Notes: a model not told the origin generated them from the sequence alone. A stretch of DNA of 64,000 nt from Bacteroidales bacterium (GCA_003557385.1 PWON01000196.1:1-64000), one strand, 5' to 3'; counted from the first letter of the stretch, positions 40,888 through 52,125 are shown. A program made the numbers and translations.

Positions 40888-41803
40888 TTATCACAAGCCA
40901 GTGATGATTCGGGAAGCCATCGAGGGCCTTCATGTGGTTCGCGGGGGCACATATGTAGACGCTACTTTTGGCGGAGGCGGACACGCCCTGGCCATCCTGG
41001 AACGTCTTGGAGACGGACGGCTGATCGCCTTTGACCAGGACGATGATGCCACCCGGAACATTCCCGAAGACCAGAGACTTCTTTTTGTAAACCACAACTT
41101 CAGGTATATGAAAAATTTCCTGAAGCTGCACGGATATATACCTGTTGACGGCATTCTCGCCGATTTGGGTGTGTCATCGCATCAGTTTGACCAGGCATCC
41201 CGTGGGTTCTCGGCACGATATGATGGTCCGCTGGACATGCGAATGAACAAGATGGCAAAAACGACGGCCAGGGAAGTACTCAATACATACGAGCCCGACA
41301 AACTGGCCGGCATGTTTCGCATGTATGGTGAACTGAGGAATGCTGCCGGAATAGCCTCGGCTATTGTGGGCTTCAGGGAACAACAAGCGCTGGAAACCAC
41401 CGGACAGCTTGCCGGCCTGCTGAAACCGATGGCACCAAGAGGCAGGGAGAACAAGTATCTGGCACAGGTATTCCAGGCCATACGGATAGAAGTGAACAAT
41501 GAACTGGAAGCCCTGAAGGAGCTTTTACTGCAAAGCGACAAGCTGTTGAAAGCAGGTGGGCGGCTGGTGGTGATTTCCTATCATTCGCTTGAAGACAGGC
41601 TCGTTAAACATTTTATGAAGACCGGGAATTTTGAGGGAAAAGCAAAAAAAAATTTTTACGGCAGCTTGCTAAGCCCATTCAGGCCGGTCTCAAAATTGCA
41701 AACCGCAGGCAAAGCAGAGCTCAACACAAATCCCAGGGCCAGAAGCGCCAAGCTAAGGATTGCTGAAAAAAACCCTTTTCCGAATGACAACGAACCAATA
41801 TAA
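40874..41803 (+). CDS. rsmH: 16S rRNA (cytosine(1402)-N(4))-methyltransferase
   Basis: 309 aa; HKPVMIREAIEGL, DATFGGGGHA, DGILADLGVSSHQFD. Confidence 0.97.
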   Translation: MMMHDYHKPVMIREAIEGLHVVRGGTYVDATFGGGGHALAILERLGDGRLIAFDQDDDATRNIPEDQRLLFVNHNFRYMKNFLKLHGYIPVDGILADLGVSSHQFDQASRGFSARYDGPLDMRMNKMAKTTAREVLNTYEPDKLAGMFRMYGELRNAAGIASAIVGFREQQALETTGQLAGLLKPMAPRGRENKYLAQVFQAIRIEVNNELEALKELLLQSDKLLKAGGRLVVISYHSLEDRLVKHFMKTGNFEGKAKKNFYGSLLSPFRPVSKLQTAGKAELNTNPRARSAKLRIAEKNPFPNDNEPI

Positions 41804-42194
41804 ACAACAGGAAAAACCAAAGTCATCCAATCAGAAAGCCGGGCTGGGCCGTTTTTTTTTCGACATGCTGGACGGAAGCATGCTGACCAAAAACACCAAC
41901 AGTGCGGTAATGCCATTCATCCTTTACCTGTCGGGCCTGGCCCTCTTCCTGATATTCAACACCTATTATGCGGAAGGAAAAGCCAGGGAAGCCGATCAAC
42001 TCAGGCGCGAAATGACGCAACTGCGCATCAGGTACATCCACACAAAATCGGAATACATGTACCTGACACAGCAATCGGAAATTGCACGGCAGCTGAGGCC
42101 GGAGGGTTTTGTAGAATCGCTTGAGCCACCAAGGCCCATAAGCCAAAAAGGACATGACAAGGGTCTGATTGGAAGATTGTTTTCAAACCAGTAA
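41784..42194 (+). CDS. FtsL-like cell division protein
   Basis: One TM plus coiled-coil, between rsmH and ftsI; ORF opens at 41760. Confidence 0.8.
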   Translation: MTTNQYKQQEKPKSSNQKAGLGRFFFDMLDGSMLTKNTNSAVMPFILYLSGLALFLIFNTYYAEGKAREADQLRREMTQLRIRYIHTKSEYMYLTQQSEIARQLRPEGFVESLEPPRPISQKGHDKGLIGRLFSNQ

Positions 42195-42208
42195 ATCAAC
42201 CGAAGCGC

Positions 42209-44311
42209 GTGGAGCAAAATAGTGACATATTGTGGCGAATGCAGCTGATCTACCTCCTGATGGTCCTATTTGGGATATTGATCTTCGGAAAAGTGCTCTA
42301 CATTCAATTTGTTGAAGGAGATCACTGGAGGGAGCAGGCCCGGAAAACCACCATGCGTTATGAAAATATTGATGCGGCAAGGGGGGATATTTTTTCGGAC
42401 GACGGCATGTTGCTTGCCACCAGCTTGCCTATATATGAGATAAGGATGGATCTCAGCAAAGAGATCACGTCTGATGATTTGTTTTACAAGGAGGTGGATG
42501 CCCTTTCGTTGCAGTTGTCACGGCTTTTTGACGACCGGAGTGCCGCCCGTTACCGTGCCGACCTTGTGCGGGCCCGGCAGAACCAGGAGCGGTATTACCT
42601 GTTGAAACGGAATGTCAGCTGGACACAACTGGCACAACTCAGGACTTTCCCTTTGCTTCGATTGGGGCAATATCGCGGCGGATTGATTGTGATTGAACGC
42701 GCAAGACGCGAAATGCCATACAAAACACTAGCGGCCAGAACCATCGGTTATGAGCGCGAAGGGATATATGTAGGCCTGGAGGGTGCCTACCGGGAATACC
42801 TTGAGGGGATCCAGGGAAAAAGACTCATGCAGCGTATCAGTGGGGGCAACTGGATGCCCATCAGTGACCAGAATGAGATTCATCCGCAAAACGGCATGGA
42901 CCTGGTCACCACCATCAACGTACACATACAGGACATCACCGAGAAAGCACTGCTCAGGCAACTCGAACGTTTCAGGGCCGACTTCGGAACGGTTGTGGTC
43001 ATGGAAGTATCCACAGGAAAGATAAAAGCCATTTCCAACCTGTCGGCAAACCCCGGCAGCAACAGATATGAAGAGTCTTACAATTTTGCCATCGGATATG
43101 GGACTGAACCCGGTTCTACCTTTAAATTGCCGGTACTGATGGCTGTCCTTGAAGATGGCCGGGTCAGTCCGTATGATTCCGTGGATACAAAAGACGGGCG
43201 TATCGCCTATGCTGACCGGATCATGCGTGATGTCAATGAAGAGGGGCACGGTGTCATTACCCTGCACGAAGCCTTTGAGGTATCTTCCAATGTAGGCATT
43301 TCGAAGGTCATTGTCGAACATTACCAGGATGACCCCCAACGTTTCATCAACCGGCTCAGGCGCATGCACATAGACAAACCGCTGGAAGTTGAAATAGCCG
43401 GAGAAGCACAACCGGTGATCCGGAACGCCGGAGACCCGGGCTGGTCAAGTGTTTCCCTTCCATGGATGTCTATCGGCTATGAAGTATCCCTCACCCCTTT
43501 GCAAACCCTGGCATTCTACAATGCTGTGGCCAATAACGGCCGCATGATGAAACCTATGTTTGTAAGTGAGATCAGGCAATCGGGACGTACTGTCAAACGG
43601 TTCTCCCCAGTAGTGATCGACAGCTCCATTGCCGGCTCATCCACCATCAGGCAAGTCCGGCAGATGCTCGAAGGGGTGGTGAAAAACGGCACGGCACGCA
43701 ATATTCGCACAGAGGCTTATCCCATTGCCGGAAAAACCGGGACAGCCCAGGTGGCTCAAACCGCCAGGGGGTATCAAACATCTTCCGGGGTAAATTACCA
43801 GGCCACTTTCGTGGGCTATTTCCCGGCCGACAACCCCGTATATAGCTGTATTGTGATGATCCACAATCCAAAAGGCTGGATTTATACCGGCAGCCAGGTG
43901 GCAGCACCGGTATTCAGGCAAATTGCAGACCGATTGTATGCCGCCCGGCTTTTCATTCCGGAAGCCACACCCGAAACGGATGCACGTGCCCATTTGCCAG
44001 GCTTCAGAAATGGCCACCTGGGCGACATGCAAACAATTTACAGTGAATTGGGTGCGCACATGACGGGCGAACCCAGCACATATTGGGGCGGGGCAAGGGC
44101 ATCTGCCGATACGGTTGTGTTCAGCGAGCGGCAGGTTATTGAGAACCTGGTGCCCGAAGTAGTGGGGATGGGGCTTAAAGACGCCTTTTTTGTCCTTGAA
44201 AATGCGGGTATGCGGGTAAGGTTCAGCGGAAGGGGTACGGTACGAAGACAGAGCCTGCGGCCGGGCACAAGGATACAACCGGGAAGTGTGATATACATTG
44301 AACTATGGTAA
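42209..44311 (+). CDS. ftsI: Penicillin-binding protein (FtsI/PBP3-like) with PASTA domain
   Basis: 700 aa; EPGSTFKLPV, SSNVG, AGKTGTAQ; C-terminal PASTA. Confidence 0.95.
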   Translation: MEQNSDILWRMQLIYLLMVLFGILIFGKVLYIQFVEGDHWREQARKTTMRYENIDAARGDIFSDDGMLLATSLPIYEIRMDLSKEITSDDLFYKEVDALSLQLSRLFDDRSAARYRADLVRARQNQERYYLLKRNVSWTQLAQLRTFPLLRLGQYRGGLIVIERARREMPYKTLAARTIGYEREGIYVGLEGAYREYLEGIQGKRLMQRISGGNWMPISDQNEIHPQNGMDLVTTINVHIQDITEKALLRQLERFRADFGTVVVMEVSTGKIKAISNLSANPGSNRYEESYNFAIGYGTEPGSTFKLPVLMAVLEDGRVSPYDSVDTKDGRIAYADRIMRDVNEEGHGVITLHEAFEVSSNVGISKVIVEHYQDDPQRFINRLRRMHIDKPLEVEIAGEAQPVIRNAGDPGWSSVSLPWMSIGYEVSLTPLQTLAFYNAVANNGRMMKPMFVSEIRQSGRTVKRFSPVVIDSSIAGSSTIRQVRQMLEGVVKNGTARNIRTEAYPIAGKTGTAQVAQTARGYQTSSGVNYQATFVGYFPADNPVYSCIVMIHNPKGWIYTGSQVAAPVFRQIADRLYAARLFIPEATPETDARAHLPGFRNGHLGDMQTIYSELGAHMTGEPSTYWGGARASADTVVFSERQVIENLVPEVVGMGLKDAFFVLENAGMRVRFSGRGTVRRQSLRPGTRIQPGSVIYIELW

Positions 44312-45785
44312 TATGCAGAAAGCTTACAAATATCTTGCGGACATCATTTACAGGACAGGGATTGTCGAGACCATCGGAACCACCCAGCGTGAGATCACCA
44401 TGGTGGTGTCAGATTCACGAAAAGTAAGCGACGGAGCATTGTTTGTTGCCGTGAAGGGTTTGACCACAGATGGGCATCAATACATAGACCAGGCAATAAC
44501 CGGCGGGGCAAAAGCCATTTTATGCGAAAGCATGCCCGGGTCGCAGGCAGAGGATATCAGCTACATCAGGGTCAATGATACCAGCAAGGCCCTGGGAATT
44601 GCCGCCGCCAATTTTTATGACCATCCTTCGCAAAAACTAAAGCTTATCGGGGTAACCGGAACAAACGGAAAAACCACCGTGGTACGTATGCTTCATGAGG
44701 TGTTTGCCCGGCTCGGCCACCGGTGCGGGCTCATGTCCACCATCAGCAATGTGATTGTTGACCGTGAAATGGCCACCAGCTATACAACACCTGATGCATT
44801 AACCACAAATCGCTTGCTGGCACAAATGGTGGAAGCAAAATGTACGCTTGCTTTTATGGAAGTCAGTTCTCATGCCCTGGCACAATCCCGAACAGAAGGA
44901 CTTCAGTTTGCAGGCGCCGTTTTTACCAACCTGAGTCATGACCACCTCGATTACCATAAAACCTTCAAGGAATATTTAAAAAGCAAACAGTTGCTGTTCA
45001 ACAAGCTGGGCGCATCATCCTTTGTGTTGACCAACCTTGACGACAAAAACGGGATGATCGTAGTGCAAAATACGGCCGCCAATGTAAAAACATACAGCCT
45101 TAAAGCCATGGCCGATTTTAAGGGCAAGCTTTTGGAAAACAGTTTTTCAGGCATGCACATCCATATCAGGCATACCGGGCTCTGGTGCAAGCTGACGGGA
45201 ACATTCAACGCCTACAATATCCTGGCGGTATACGGCACAGGGATAATCCTCGGCAAACAGGAGGATGAACTGCTCACTGCGATCAGCACCTGCACGCCCC
45301 CGGAGGGCCGTTTTGATTATTTTGTCGGGAAGAACAAGGTGATCGGCCTTGTAGATTATGCCCATACCCCCGATGCCATTAAAAATGTACTTGAAACCAT
45401 CAACGAATTACGCACAGGCAACGAGAAACTGATTACGGTGATCGGATGTGGAGGCAACCGGGACAAAAAGAAGCGGGGTCCGATGGCAGCCATTTCCGCA
45501 AGCTACAGCGACAAAGTGATTTTTACAAGTGACAATCCCCGCGACGAAAATCCGGAAGATATCATTGGGGACATGGTCGATGGCCTGGAACTAAACCCAA
45601 GCCTGAAATCAAAACACATCGTCATTACAAAGAGGGAGGAGGCAATCAATATTGCCTGCATTATGGCAGCTGCCGGGGACATTGTGCTGGTGGCAGGCAA
45701 GGGGCATGAGAAGTACCAGGAAATCGGAGGAAAGAAATACCCATTTGATGACAAAGCGATCTTGCAAAAGCTATTAAACAGATAA
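44298..45785 (+). CDS. murE: UDP-N-acetylmuramoyl-L-alanyl-D-glutamate-2,6-diaminopimelate ligase
   Basis: 495 aa; [31 protein letters not shown]. Confidence 0.96.
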   Translation: MNYGNMQKAYKYLADIIYRTGIVETIGTTQREITMVVSDSRKVSDGALFVAVKGLTTDGHQYIDQAITGGAKAILCESMPGSQAEDISYIRVNDTSKALGIAAANFYDHPSQKLKLIGVTGTNGKTTVVRMLHEVFARLGHRCGLMSTISNVIVDREMATSYTTPDALTTNRLLAQMVEAKCTLAFMEVSSHALAQSRTEGLQFAGAVFTNLSHDHLDYHKTFKEYLKSKQLLFNKLGASSFVLTNLDDKNGMIVVQNTAANVKTYSLKAMADFKGKLLENSFSGMHIHIRHTGLWCKLTGTFNAYNILAVYGTGIILGKQEDELLTAISTCTPPEGRFDYFVGKNKVIGLVDYAHTPDAIKNVLETINELRTGNEKLITVIGCGGNRDKKKRGPMAAISASYSDKVIFTSDNPRDENPEDIIGDMVDGLELNPSLKSKHIVITKREEAINIACIMAAAGDIVLVAGKGHEKYQEIGGKKYPFDDKAILQKLLNR

Positions 45786-45787
45786 GG

Positions 45788-47044
45788 ATGCTGTACACAT
45801 TATTTGAATTTCTTGATCAGAATTTTGACATTCCCGGGACCGGGGTATTTCAGTATATATCCTTCAGGGCAGGCATGGCCCTGATATTCTCACTGTTTAT
45901 CACCATGATTTCAGGCAAACGGATTATTGACTTCCTGCACCAGAAACAAGTGGGGGAACCAGTGAGGGATTTGGGCCTCGAAGGACAAATGAAAAAACAA
46001 GGAACCCCGACCATGGGCGGGCTTATCATTATTGCCGCCATTGTGATTCCAACCCTGCTTTTTGCCCGGCTCAACAACATATACATCCTGCTGATGCTCA
46101 TATCTACCCTCTGGCTCGGAGCCATTGGTTTTTTAGATGACTATATCAAGGTATTCCGCAAAGACAAACAGGGCTTACAGGGTAAATTCAAAATATTGGG
46201 GCAAATCCCCCTGGGTATCATTGTCGGGGCCACCCTGTATTTTCACGACGGCGTGGTGATTAGGGAAAAGACCGATATACCGCTTGAATTCATCAGCACC
46301 ACAGAAATTCTTGAACTGGAGGGGGTTTCAAGGGCAGACTCCCCATTCCCGATAGAATCAGTCAAGTCAACCAAGACCACCATACCCTTTTTCAAGGACA
46401 ATGAATTTGATTATTCTGTCTTGCTGGCTTTTCTTGGTCCTGGATATGAAAGATGGGTCTTTTTGATTTTCATCCCGATTGTAATACTGATCATCACCGC
46501 AGTATCGAACGGAACCAATATCACCGACGGACTGGACGGGCTGGCCACCGGGACATCGGCCATTATCGGGGTGACTCTCGGCATCCTTGCTTATGTTTCA
46601 GGAAACATGGTATTTGCCGATTACCTGAACATTATGTACATACCCAACACCGGCGAACTGGTTATTTTCATTGCAGCCATGGTGGGGGCATGCATCGGTT
46701 TTCTGTGGTATAATTCCTATCCGGCGCAGGTGTTCATGGGAGATACGGGCAGTCTTTCGCTGGGCGGTATCGTTGCCGTGTTTGCCATTGTGATCAGGAA
46801 AGAACTGCTGATCCCCATATTGTGCGGGATATTTTTCATAGAAAGCTTGTCTGTGATCTTGCAGGTTAGCTGGTTTAAATTCACCAAAAATCGTTTTGGT
46901 GCCGGCCGGCGGATTTTCCGGATGGCACCCCTGCATCACCACTACCAGATGAAAGGACTGCACGAAGCCAAAATTGTCCAACGCTTTTTTATCGCAGGCA
47001 TTATTCTGGCAGTATTTGCTGTCATCACGTTAAAACTAAGATAG
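45788..47044 (+). CDS. mraY: Phospho-N-acetylmuramoyl-pentapeptide-transferase
   Basis: 418 aa; [45 protein letters not shown]. Confidence 0.97.
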   Translation: MLYTLFEFLDQNFDIPGTGVFQYISFRAGMALIFSLFITMISGKRIIDFLHQKQVGEPVRDLGLEGQMKKQGTPTMGGLIIIAAIVIPTLLFARLNNIYILLMLISTLWLGAIGFLDDYIKVFRKDKQGLQGKFKILGQIPLGIIVGATLYFHDGVVIREKTDIPLEFISTTEILELEGVSRADSPFPIESVKSTKTTIPFFKDNEFDYSVLLAFLGPGYERWVFLIFIPIVILIITAVSNGTNITDGLDGLATGTSAIIGVTLGILAYVSGNMVFADYLNIMYIPNTGELVIFIAAMVGACIGFLWYNSYPAQVFMGDTGSLSLGGIVAVFAIVIRKELLIPILCGIFFIESLSVILQVSWFKFTKNRFGAGRRIFRMAPLHHHYQMKGLHEAKIVQRFFIAGIILAVFAVITLKLR

Positions 47045-47072
47045 TCAATTTATTATCAGAAGAAGTGAACAT

Positions 47073-47621
47073 ATGAATACCCTTGAACAAACTTTAACAG
47101 AAAGGAAAAACATCTGCAATGGCATGGCAGGGACGATTGCGGGCCGCCTGATTGATGTCCGCAAACAAGGAATCAAGGAAAGCCTCGACGGATTTCAGAA
47201 TATTCCACACCGTCTTGAAGACGTGGCGACAGTCAGGGGGATCCAATTCATAAATGACAGCAAGGCAACCAACCTGAACGCCCTCTGGTATGCCCTGGAG
47301 AGCATGCGCAGCCCGGTAATCTGGCTTGCCGGAGGACAGGACCCGGGAAATGACTATTCCATTGTGGCACCGCTCGTTAAGGAAAAAGTCAAGGCCATGA
47401 TTTGTTTAGGGGTCGACAATGCCAATGTAGTCAGGTTTTTCCGTGACATCACCCAGCCCATTTTTGAAACAAGGGAGATGCACGTGGCGGTAAACATCGC
47501 ATATGAACTCGGAGACCCGGGCGACGTGGTTTTGCTTTCACCGGCCTGTGCAAGCTTTGACCTTTACGACAACTACGCCGACAGGGGATCACAGTTTAAA
47601 AAAGCAATCTATGAACTGTAA
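47073..47621 (+). pseudogene. murD: MurD C-terminal fragment (UDP-N-acetylmuramoylalanine-D-glutamate ligase, N-terminal part missing)
   Basis: 182 aa only; GFQNIPHRLEDVATVRGIQFINDSKATNLNALWYALESM matches the MurD C-terminal part; no GT(N/K)GKT ATP-binding region upstream. Confidence 0.85.
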
Positions 47622-47653
47622 GCACTCAAACAAGATGTAACAAACATCAATCT

Positions 47654-48811
47654 ATGCTGGCTATCCCAAAACATATCAAAGGAGACCGGACCATCTGGGT
47701 GGTGGTGTTCTTTTTATACATCGTTTCCATTCTTGCGGTTTACAGTTCCACAGGAACCCTGGCCTACCGTTTCAGGGCCGGGAACACCGAATACTATCTG
47801 ATCAAACATTTGGTCATCACTGCTTTTGGGCTTGGCTTGATGTTTCTGGCACATCAAATAAGGTACACCTATTATTCCAGAGTCTCGCAACTGGCACTGT
47901 TTGTGGCCATCCCCCTGCTGTTATTCACCCTGGTGAAGGGTACAAGCATTCATGAGGCCCAACGCTGGATCACGTTGCCCATTGTAAATCTCAGTTTCCA
48001 GAGTTCCGATTTTGCCAAACTGGCCCTCATCATGTATCTGGCCAGAATGCTGACCCGCAAGCAGAGAGTGATCAAAGACCTGCATCAATCATTCATTCCA
48101 ATGGTGCTGCCTGTTGTGCTGGTTTGCGGCCTGATACTCCCGGCCAACTTCTCGACCGCAGCCATTCTGTTTATCAGTTGCATTGTCCTGATGTTTATTG
48201 GCCGTGTCAAAACAGGTCATATCATGGCATTGACCGGGATAGCTATTGCCGGGGCAGCCATTTTTATAACCATATTGACTGTGATGCCGGAAAGTGGCAG
48301 GGTCCGCACCTGGCAAAGCAGGGTAAACACCTACCTTGACAAAGAAAACAGCGATACATACCAGGCGGACCAGGCAAAAATTGCCATCGCCAGCGGAGGC
48401 ATTGTCGGAAAACTTCCAGGCAACTCCACCCAGCGGAATTTCCTGCCACAGGCATACTCCGACTTTATTTATGCCATCATCATAGAGGAATATGGTTTGA
48501 CCGGAGGCTTCCTGATCTTGTTGTTTTACCTGATATTATTATACCGTGGGATCAGGATTGCGCACAAAAGCCCCGGCACATACGGTGCATTGCTGGCCGT
48601 TGGATTGAGTTTCAGCCTTGTGTTCCAAGCCATTATTAACATGGCTGTGGCGGTAAACCTATTGCCTGTTACCGGCCAGCCTTTGCCACTTGTTAGCATG
48701 GGGGGTACATCCCTTTGGTTTACAAGCCTGGCCATTGGCATTATTTTAAGTGTAAGCAGATCCATTGAACAAAAAGAAACGGTGCATGACAACACCTATA
48801 CGAACGGATAG
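47654..48811 (+). CDS. ftsW: Cell division protein FtsW (SEDS glycosyltransferase)
   Basis: 385 aa; polytopic; SDFIYAIIIEEYGLTGG, LPLVSMGGTSL. Confidence 0.95.
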   Translation: MLAIPKHIKGDRTIWVVVFFLYIVSILAVYSSTGTLAYRFRAGNTEYYLIKHLVITAFGLGLMFLAHQIRYTYYSRVSQLALFVAIPLLLFTLVKGTSIHEAQRWITLPIVNLSFQSSDFAKLALIMYLARMLTRKQRVIKDLHQSFIPMVLPVVLVCGLILPANFSTAAILFISCIVLMFIGRVKTGHIMALTGIAIAGAAIFITILTVMPESGRVRTWQSRVNTYLDKENSDTYQADQAKIAIASGGIVGKLPGNSTQRNFLPQAYSDFIYAIIIEEYGLTGGFLILLFYLILLYRGIRIAHKSPGTYGALLAVGLSFSLVFQAIINMAVAVNLLPVTGQPLPLVSMGGTSLWFTSLAIGIILSVSRSIEQKETVHDNTYTNG

Positions 48812-49913
48812 GCCGCTCAGGGCCATTATTGCCGGAGGAGGTACGGGAGGGCATGTCTTTCCGGCCATTGCCATTGCACTGGCCTTGAAGAAGAAGACAA
48901 CTCATGCCCGGATTCTTTTTGTGGGGGCTAAAGGCCGTATGGAAATGCAAAAAGTACCCAAGGCAGGATTTCATATCATCGGCTTGGATATAGCCGGGTT
49001 ACAGCGCCGCTTCAGCTGGCAGAATTTTCTGTTGCCCTGGAAAATCGTTAAAAGCCTGGCAGGAGCAAGACAGATTGTCAGACGGTTTAAACCGGACATT
49101 GTGATTGGCGTGGGCGGATACGCCAGTGGGCCGGTGCTTTGGGCGGCTGCCAGACTAAAGATCCCCATCGTGATACAGGAACAGAATTCTTTTCCCGGAA
49201 TCACCAACAGGATGTTTGGCAAAAAGGCTGACAAGATCTGTGTGGCCTATGAAGGAATGGATAAATTTTTCCCAAAGCAGAAACTGTTCCTGACAGGTAA
49301 CCCTGTAAGGAATGACGTGGTAAATACAGCAGGCAAAAAGAAAAAAGCACTGAAACATTTTGGCATGTCCTCCGAATATCCCGTGTTGTTCGTCACAGGT
49401 GGAAGCCTTGGTGCTCGAACCATCAACGAAAGTGTAAAAACCCACATCAATCTGCTGGCGAAAAAAAACATACAACTGATCTGGCAGACAGGGACCGCAT
49501 TTTACCAGGAAGCCCTGGCATCGGTTCCGCGAAAGTCAAGGAACTTCAGGGCCCATATCAGTGCTTTCATAGACCGGATGGATTATGCTTATGCAGCCGC
49601 CGACCTGGTGGTAAGCCGTGCCGGTGCCATTGCCGTGTCGGAGATATGCACGGTGGGCAAACCTGCCATACTCATCCCCTCTCCGAATGTGGCCGAGGAC
49701 CACCAAACAAAGAATGCCATGGCTTTGGTCAACCATCATGCGGCCGTTTTAATCAGGGATGATGAAGCACAAGAAAAACTCGGGCCGGAGGCAAGCCGGC
49801 TCATATTTGACGAAAATAAAAAACAACGCCTGAGGGAGAAAATAGCAGGCATGTCGTACCGGAATGCCGCGGAGGTGATTGCGGAAAGTGTTTTAGAGGT
49901 AATTAGTAGATAG
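48786..49913 (+). CDS. murG: UDP-N-acetylglucosamine-N-acetylmuramyl-(pentapeptide) transferase
   Basis: AIIAGGGTGGHVFPAIAIA, SRAGAIAVSEICTVGKPAILIPSP; overlaps the ftsW end. Confidence 0.96.
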   Translation: MTTPIRTDRPLRAIIAGGGTGGHVFPAIAIALALKKKTTHARILFVGAKGRMEMQKVPKAGFHIIGLDIAGLQRRFSWQNFLLPWKIVKSLAGARQIVRRFKPDIVIGVGGYASGPVLWAAARLKIPIVIQEQNSFPGITNRMFGKKADKICVAYEGMDKFFPKQKLFLTGNPVRNDVVNTAGKKKKALKHFGMSSEYPVLFVTGGSLGARTINESVKTHINLLAKKNIQLIWQTGTAFYQEALASVPRKSRNFRAHISAFIDRMDYAYAAADLVVSRAGAIAVSEICTVGKPAILIPSPNVAEDHQTKNAMALVNHHAAVLIRDDEAQEKLGPEASRLIFDENKKQRLREKIAGMSYRNAAEVIAESVLEVISR

Positions 49914-49956
49914 TATTAAGTATTTAGTAATTAGTATTTGGTTTTTAGTAGTTAAT
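49901..49956 (+). repeat. Heptanucleotide-period degenerate repeat array A (8 units)
   Basis: aattagt agatagt attaagt atttagt aattagt atttggt ttttagt agttaat; ends 11 nt before the murC ATG. Confidence 0.8.
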
Positions 49957-49967
49957 TTTAACGAAAA

Positions 49968-51338
49968 ATGTGCATGAAGGGTATTGATCATATAACAAAC
50001 ATGTATTTCCTGGGGATCGGGGGCATCGGAATGAGTGCGCTTGCCCGGTATTTCTATACCCGGGGGGTGCATGTGAGTGGTTATGACAAGACACCCTCGG
50101 CAATGACCCGTGCCCTTCAGTCGGAAGGCATCGTGGTAAGCCATTCGGACGACCCGGCCTGTCTTGCCTCAGAACCGGAACTGGTGGTTCGCACCCCAGC
50201 TGTGCCGACCAGTACAAAACTATACAGGCATTTTCAGAAACACGGGGTTCCCATGATGAAACGGGCCGAAGTTCTGGGCAATCTGTCGGCATCCTTGCCT
50301 ACCATTGCGATTGCAGGCACCCACGGCAAAACAACCATCAGTGCCATGCTCACACATATCCTAAAAACCGCAGGCATCCCGTGCATCGCTTTCCTGGGAG
50401 GCATCAGCACCAATTACAACACCAACTATATCGGGGAACCCAACCCTCATTGGCTGGTGGCCGAAGCGGATGAGTACGACCGCTCATTTTTGCATTTATC
50501 GCCTCAGCTGGCGTTAATCACTGCCATCGACCCCGACCACCTGGATGTTTATGGCAACAAAGAGGGCCTGCTGGAGTCCTTCTCGATTTTTGCAAAGCGC
50601 CTGCCTCCAGGAGGCACCCTGATCACCGGAAAAGGCATTGAGGGCATGATATTTCATCAAGGCAAACAATTACAATATCATCCGGAAGCACCGGCCGACT
50701 ACTACATGGGGAAGATCGCTGTGCACGAAGGGATTTATCATACAAGTTTCCATGGAAAACTGGAGATTGGACATGTGCGCAGCGGACATCCCGGCCGCCA
50801 TAACCTGGAAAACGCATTGGCGGCAGCTGCACTGGCCCACCAGGCAGGTGTGCCGGCCTACGCCATAAAAAGTGCACTCAAAAGCTTCCGGGGTGTCAAA
50901 CGCAGATTTGAAATATGCCTGCAAACAGAAGACACTATTTATATAGATGATTACGCCCACCATCCCGAAGAGATCAGCAGATGCATCGCTTCGGCCCGGG
51001 AGATGTGGCCCGGGAAAAAGATCACAGGTGTGTTTCAGCCGCACCTGTATTCCAGGACCAAAGACCTTGCCGGAGATTTTGCAGAAAGCCTGGCACAACT
51101 GGACGAACTCATTTTACTCGACATATACCCTGCCCGCGAAACCCCGATTGAAGGGGTTGATGCCCATATGCTGCTCAAAAAAATCAACATGGACCATGCC
51201 GCCTATTGCCCGCGCAACGAACTGCTTGACCGGTTAAATGCAAGGGAAACGGAGGTTTTGATCAGCATGGGGGCAGGAGACATTGACCGTTTTGCCGAAC
51301 CAATCACGCAACTGTTAAAAAACAAGGCGCTCAAATGA
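49968..51338 (+). CDS. murC: UDP-N-acetylmuramate-L-alanine ligase
   Basis: 456 aa; YFLGIGGIGMSALARYF, IAGTHGKTTISAML. Confidence 0.96.
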   Translation: MCMKGIDHITNMYFLGIGGIGMSALARYFYTRGVHVSGYDKTPSAMTRALQSEGIVVSHSDDPACLASEPELVVRTPAVPTSTKLYRHFQKHGVPMMKRAEVLGNLSASLPTIAIAGTHGKTTISAMLTHILKTAGIPCIAFLGGISTNYNTNYIGEPNPHWLVAEADEYDRSFLHLSPQLALITAIDPDHLDVYGNKEGLLESFSIFAKRLPPGGTLITGKGIEGMIFHQGKQLQYHPEAPADYYMGKIAVHEGIYHTSFHGKLEIGHVRSGHPGRHNLENALAAAALAHQAGVPAYAIKSALKSFRGVKRRFEICLQTEDTIYIDDYAHHPEEISRCIASAREMWPGKKITGVFQPHLYSRTKDLAGDFAESLAQLDELILLDIYPARETPIEGVDAHMLLKKINMDHAAYCPRNELLDRLNARETEVLISMGAGDIDRFAEPITQLLKNKALK

Positions 51339-52117
51339 TTAAAAAGATCATATATGTGTTGCTTTCACTGGCATTGTTTGCCGGGCTGGTCCTGCTCCTT
51401 GGCTTTACAAGGGGAAACAATATGCAAAACCCCGTGCTTCAGATGGACATAAAGGTGCAGAGCCGGAGCGGAAACCATTTTATTGGCCCCGGGCATATCA
51501 GGGATCTGGTCATCGAGCATTTCGACACCCTTGAGGGCAGGCACCTGGACCCCGCATTGCTGCGAGAGCTCCACGGCATTATAGTCAACATCGACCATAT
51601 TGACCATGCAAAAGTTTATCGCACCATCAATGGGCAACTTAAGCTGGACATCACGCTGCGGGATCCAATGATACGGATCATTAACCGGGACAACCAAAGT
51701 TTTTACCTGGACACACATGGCAATATGTTTCCGCTCGCAAGCGGTTATTCCGCCAGGGTTTTGCTTGCAACCGGAAGCATCCCGGCTGCCTATTCACCAG
51801 GGCAACACATATTGTCGGCAACAGACGGGGAACCGGAGAAACAGGTTTTGCAGGGCCTGTTCAAACTGGCCACCTACATTTATGAGGATTCTTTCTGGAA
51901 TGCTTTTATAGATCACATCATGGTTCTGCCAAACGGAAAGTTTGAACTGATCCCCAAAAACGGGGTGCACACAATCCAGTTCGGGGATGCCACATACATG
52001 GAATCCAAATTCGACAGGCTCCGTGCCTTCTATATTCATGGCTTGTCGACCCTGGGTTGGTACCAGTACAGCAGGATCAATGTGGAATTTAATCAACAAA
52101 TCATTTGTTCAAAATAA
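51335..52117 (+). CDS. ftsQ: Cell division protein FtsQ-like
   Basis: 260 aa; single N-terminal TM, POTRA-like region, between murC and ftsA. Confidence 0.87.
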   Translation: MIKKIIYVLLSLALFAGLVLLLGFTRGNNMQNPVLQMDIKVQSRSGNHFIGPGHIRDLVIEHFDTLEGRHLDPALLRELHGIIVNIDHIDHAKVYRTINGQLKLDITLRDPMIRIINRDNQSFYLDTHGNMFPLASGYSARVLLATGSIPAAYSPGQHILSATDGEPEKQVLQGLFKLATYIYEDSFWNAFIDHIMVLPNGKFELIPKNGVHTIQFGDATYMESKFDRLRAFYIHGLSTLGWYQYSRINVEFNQQIICSK

Positions 52118-52125
52118 TAAAGAAT

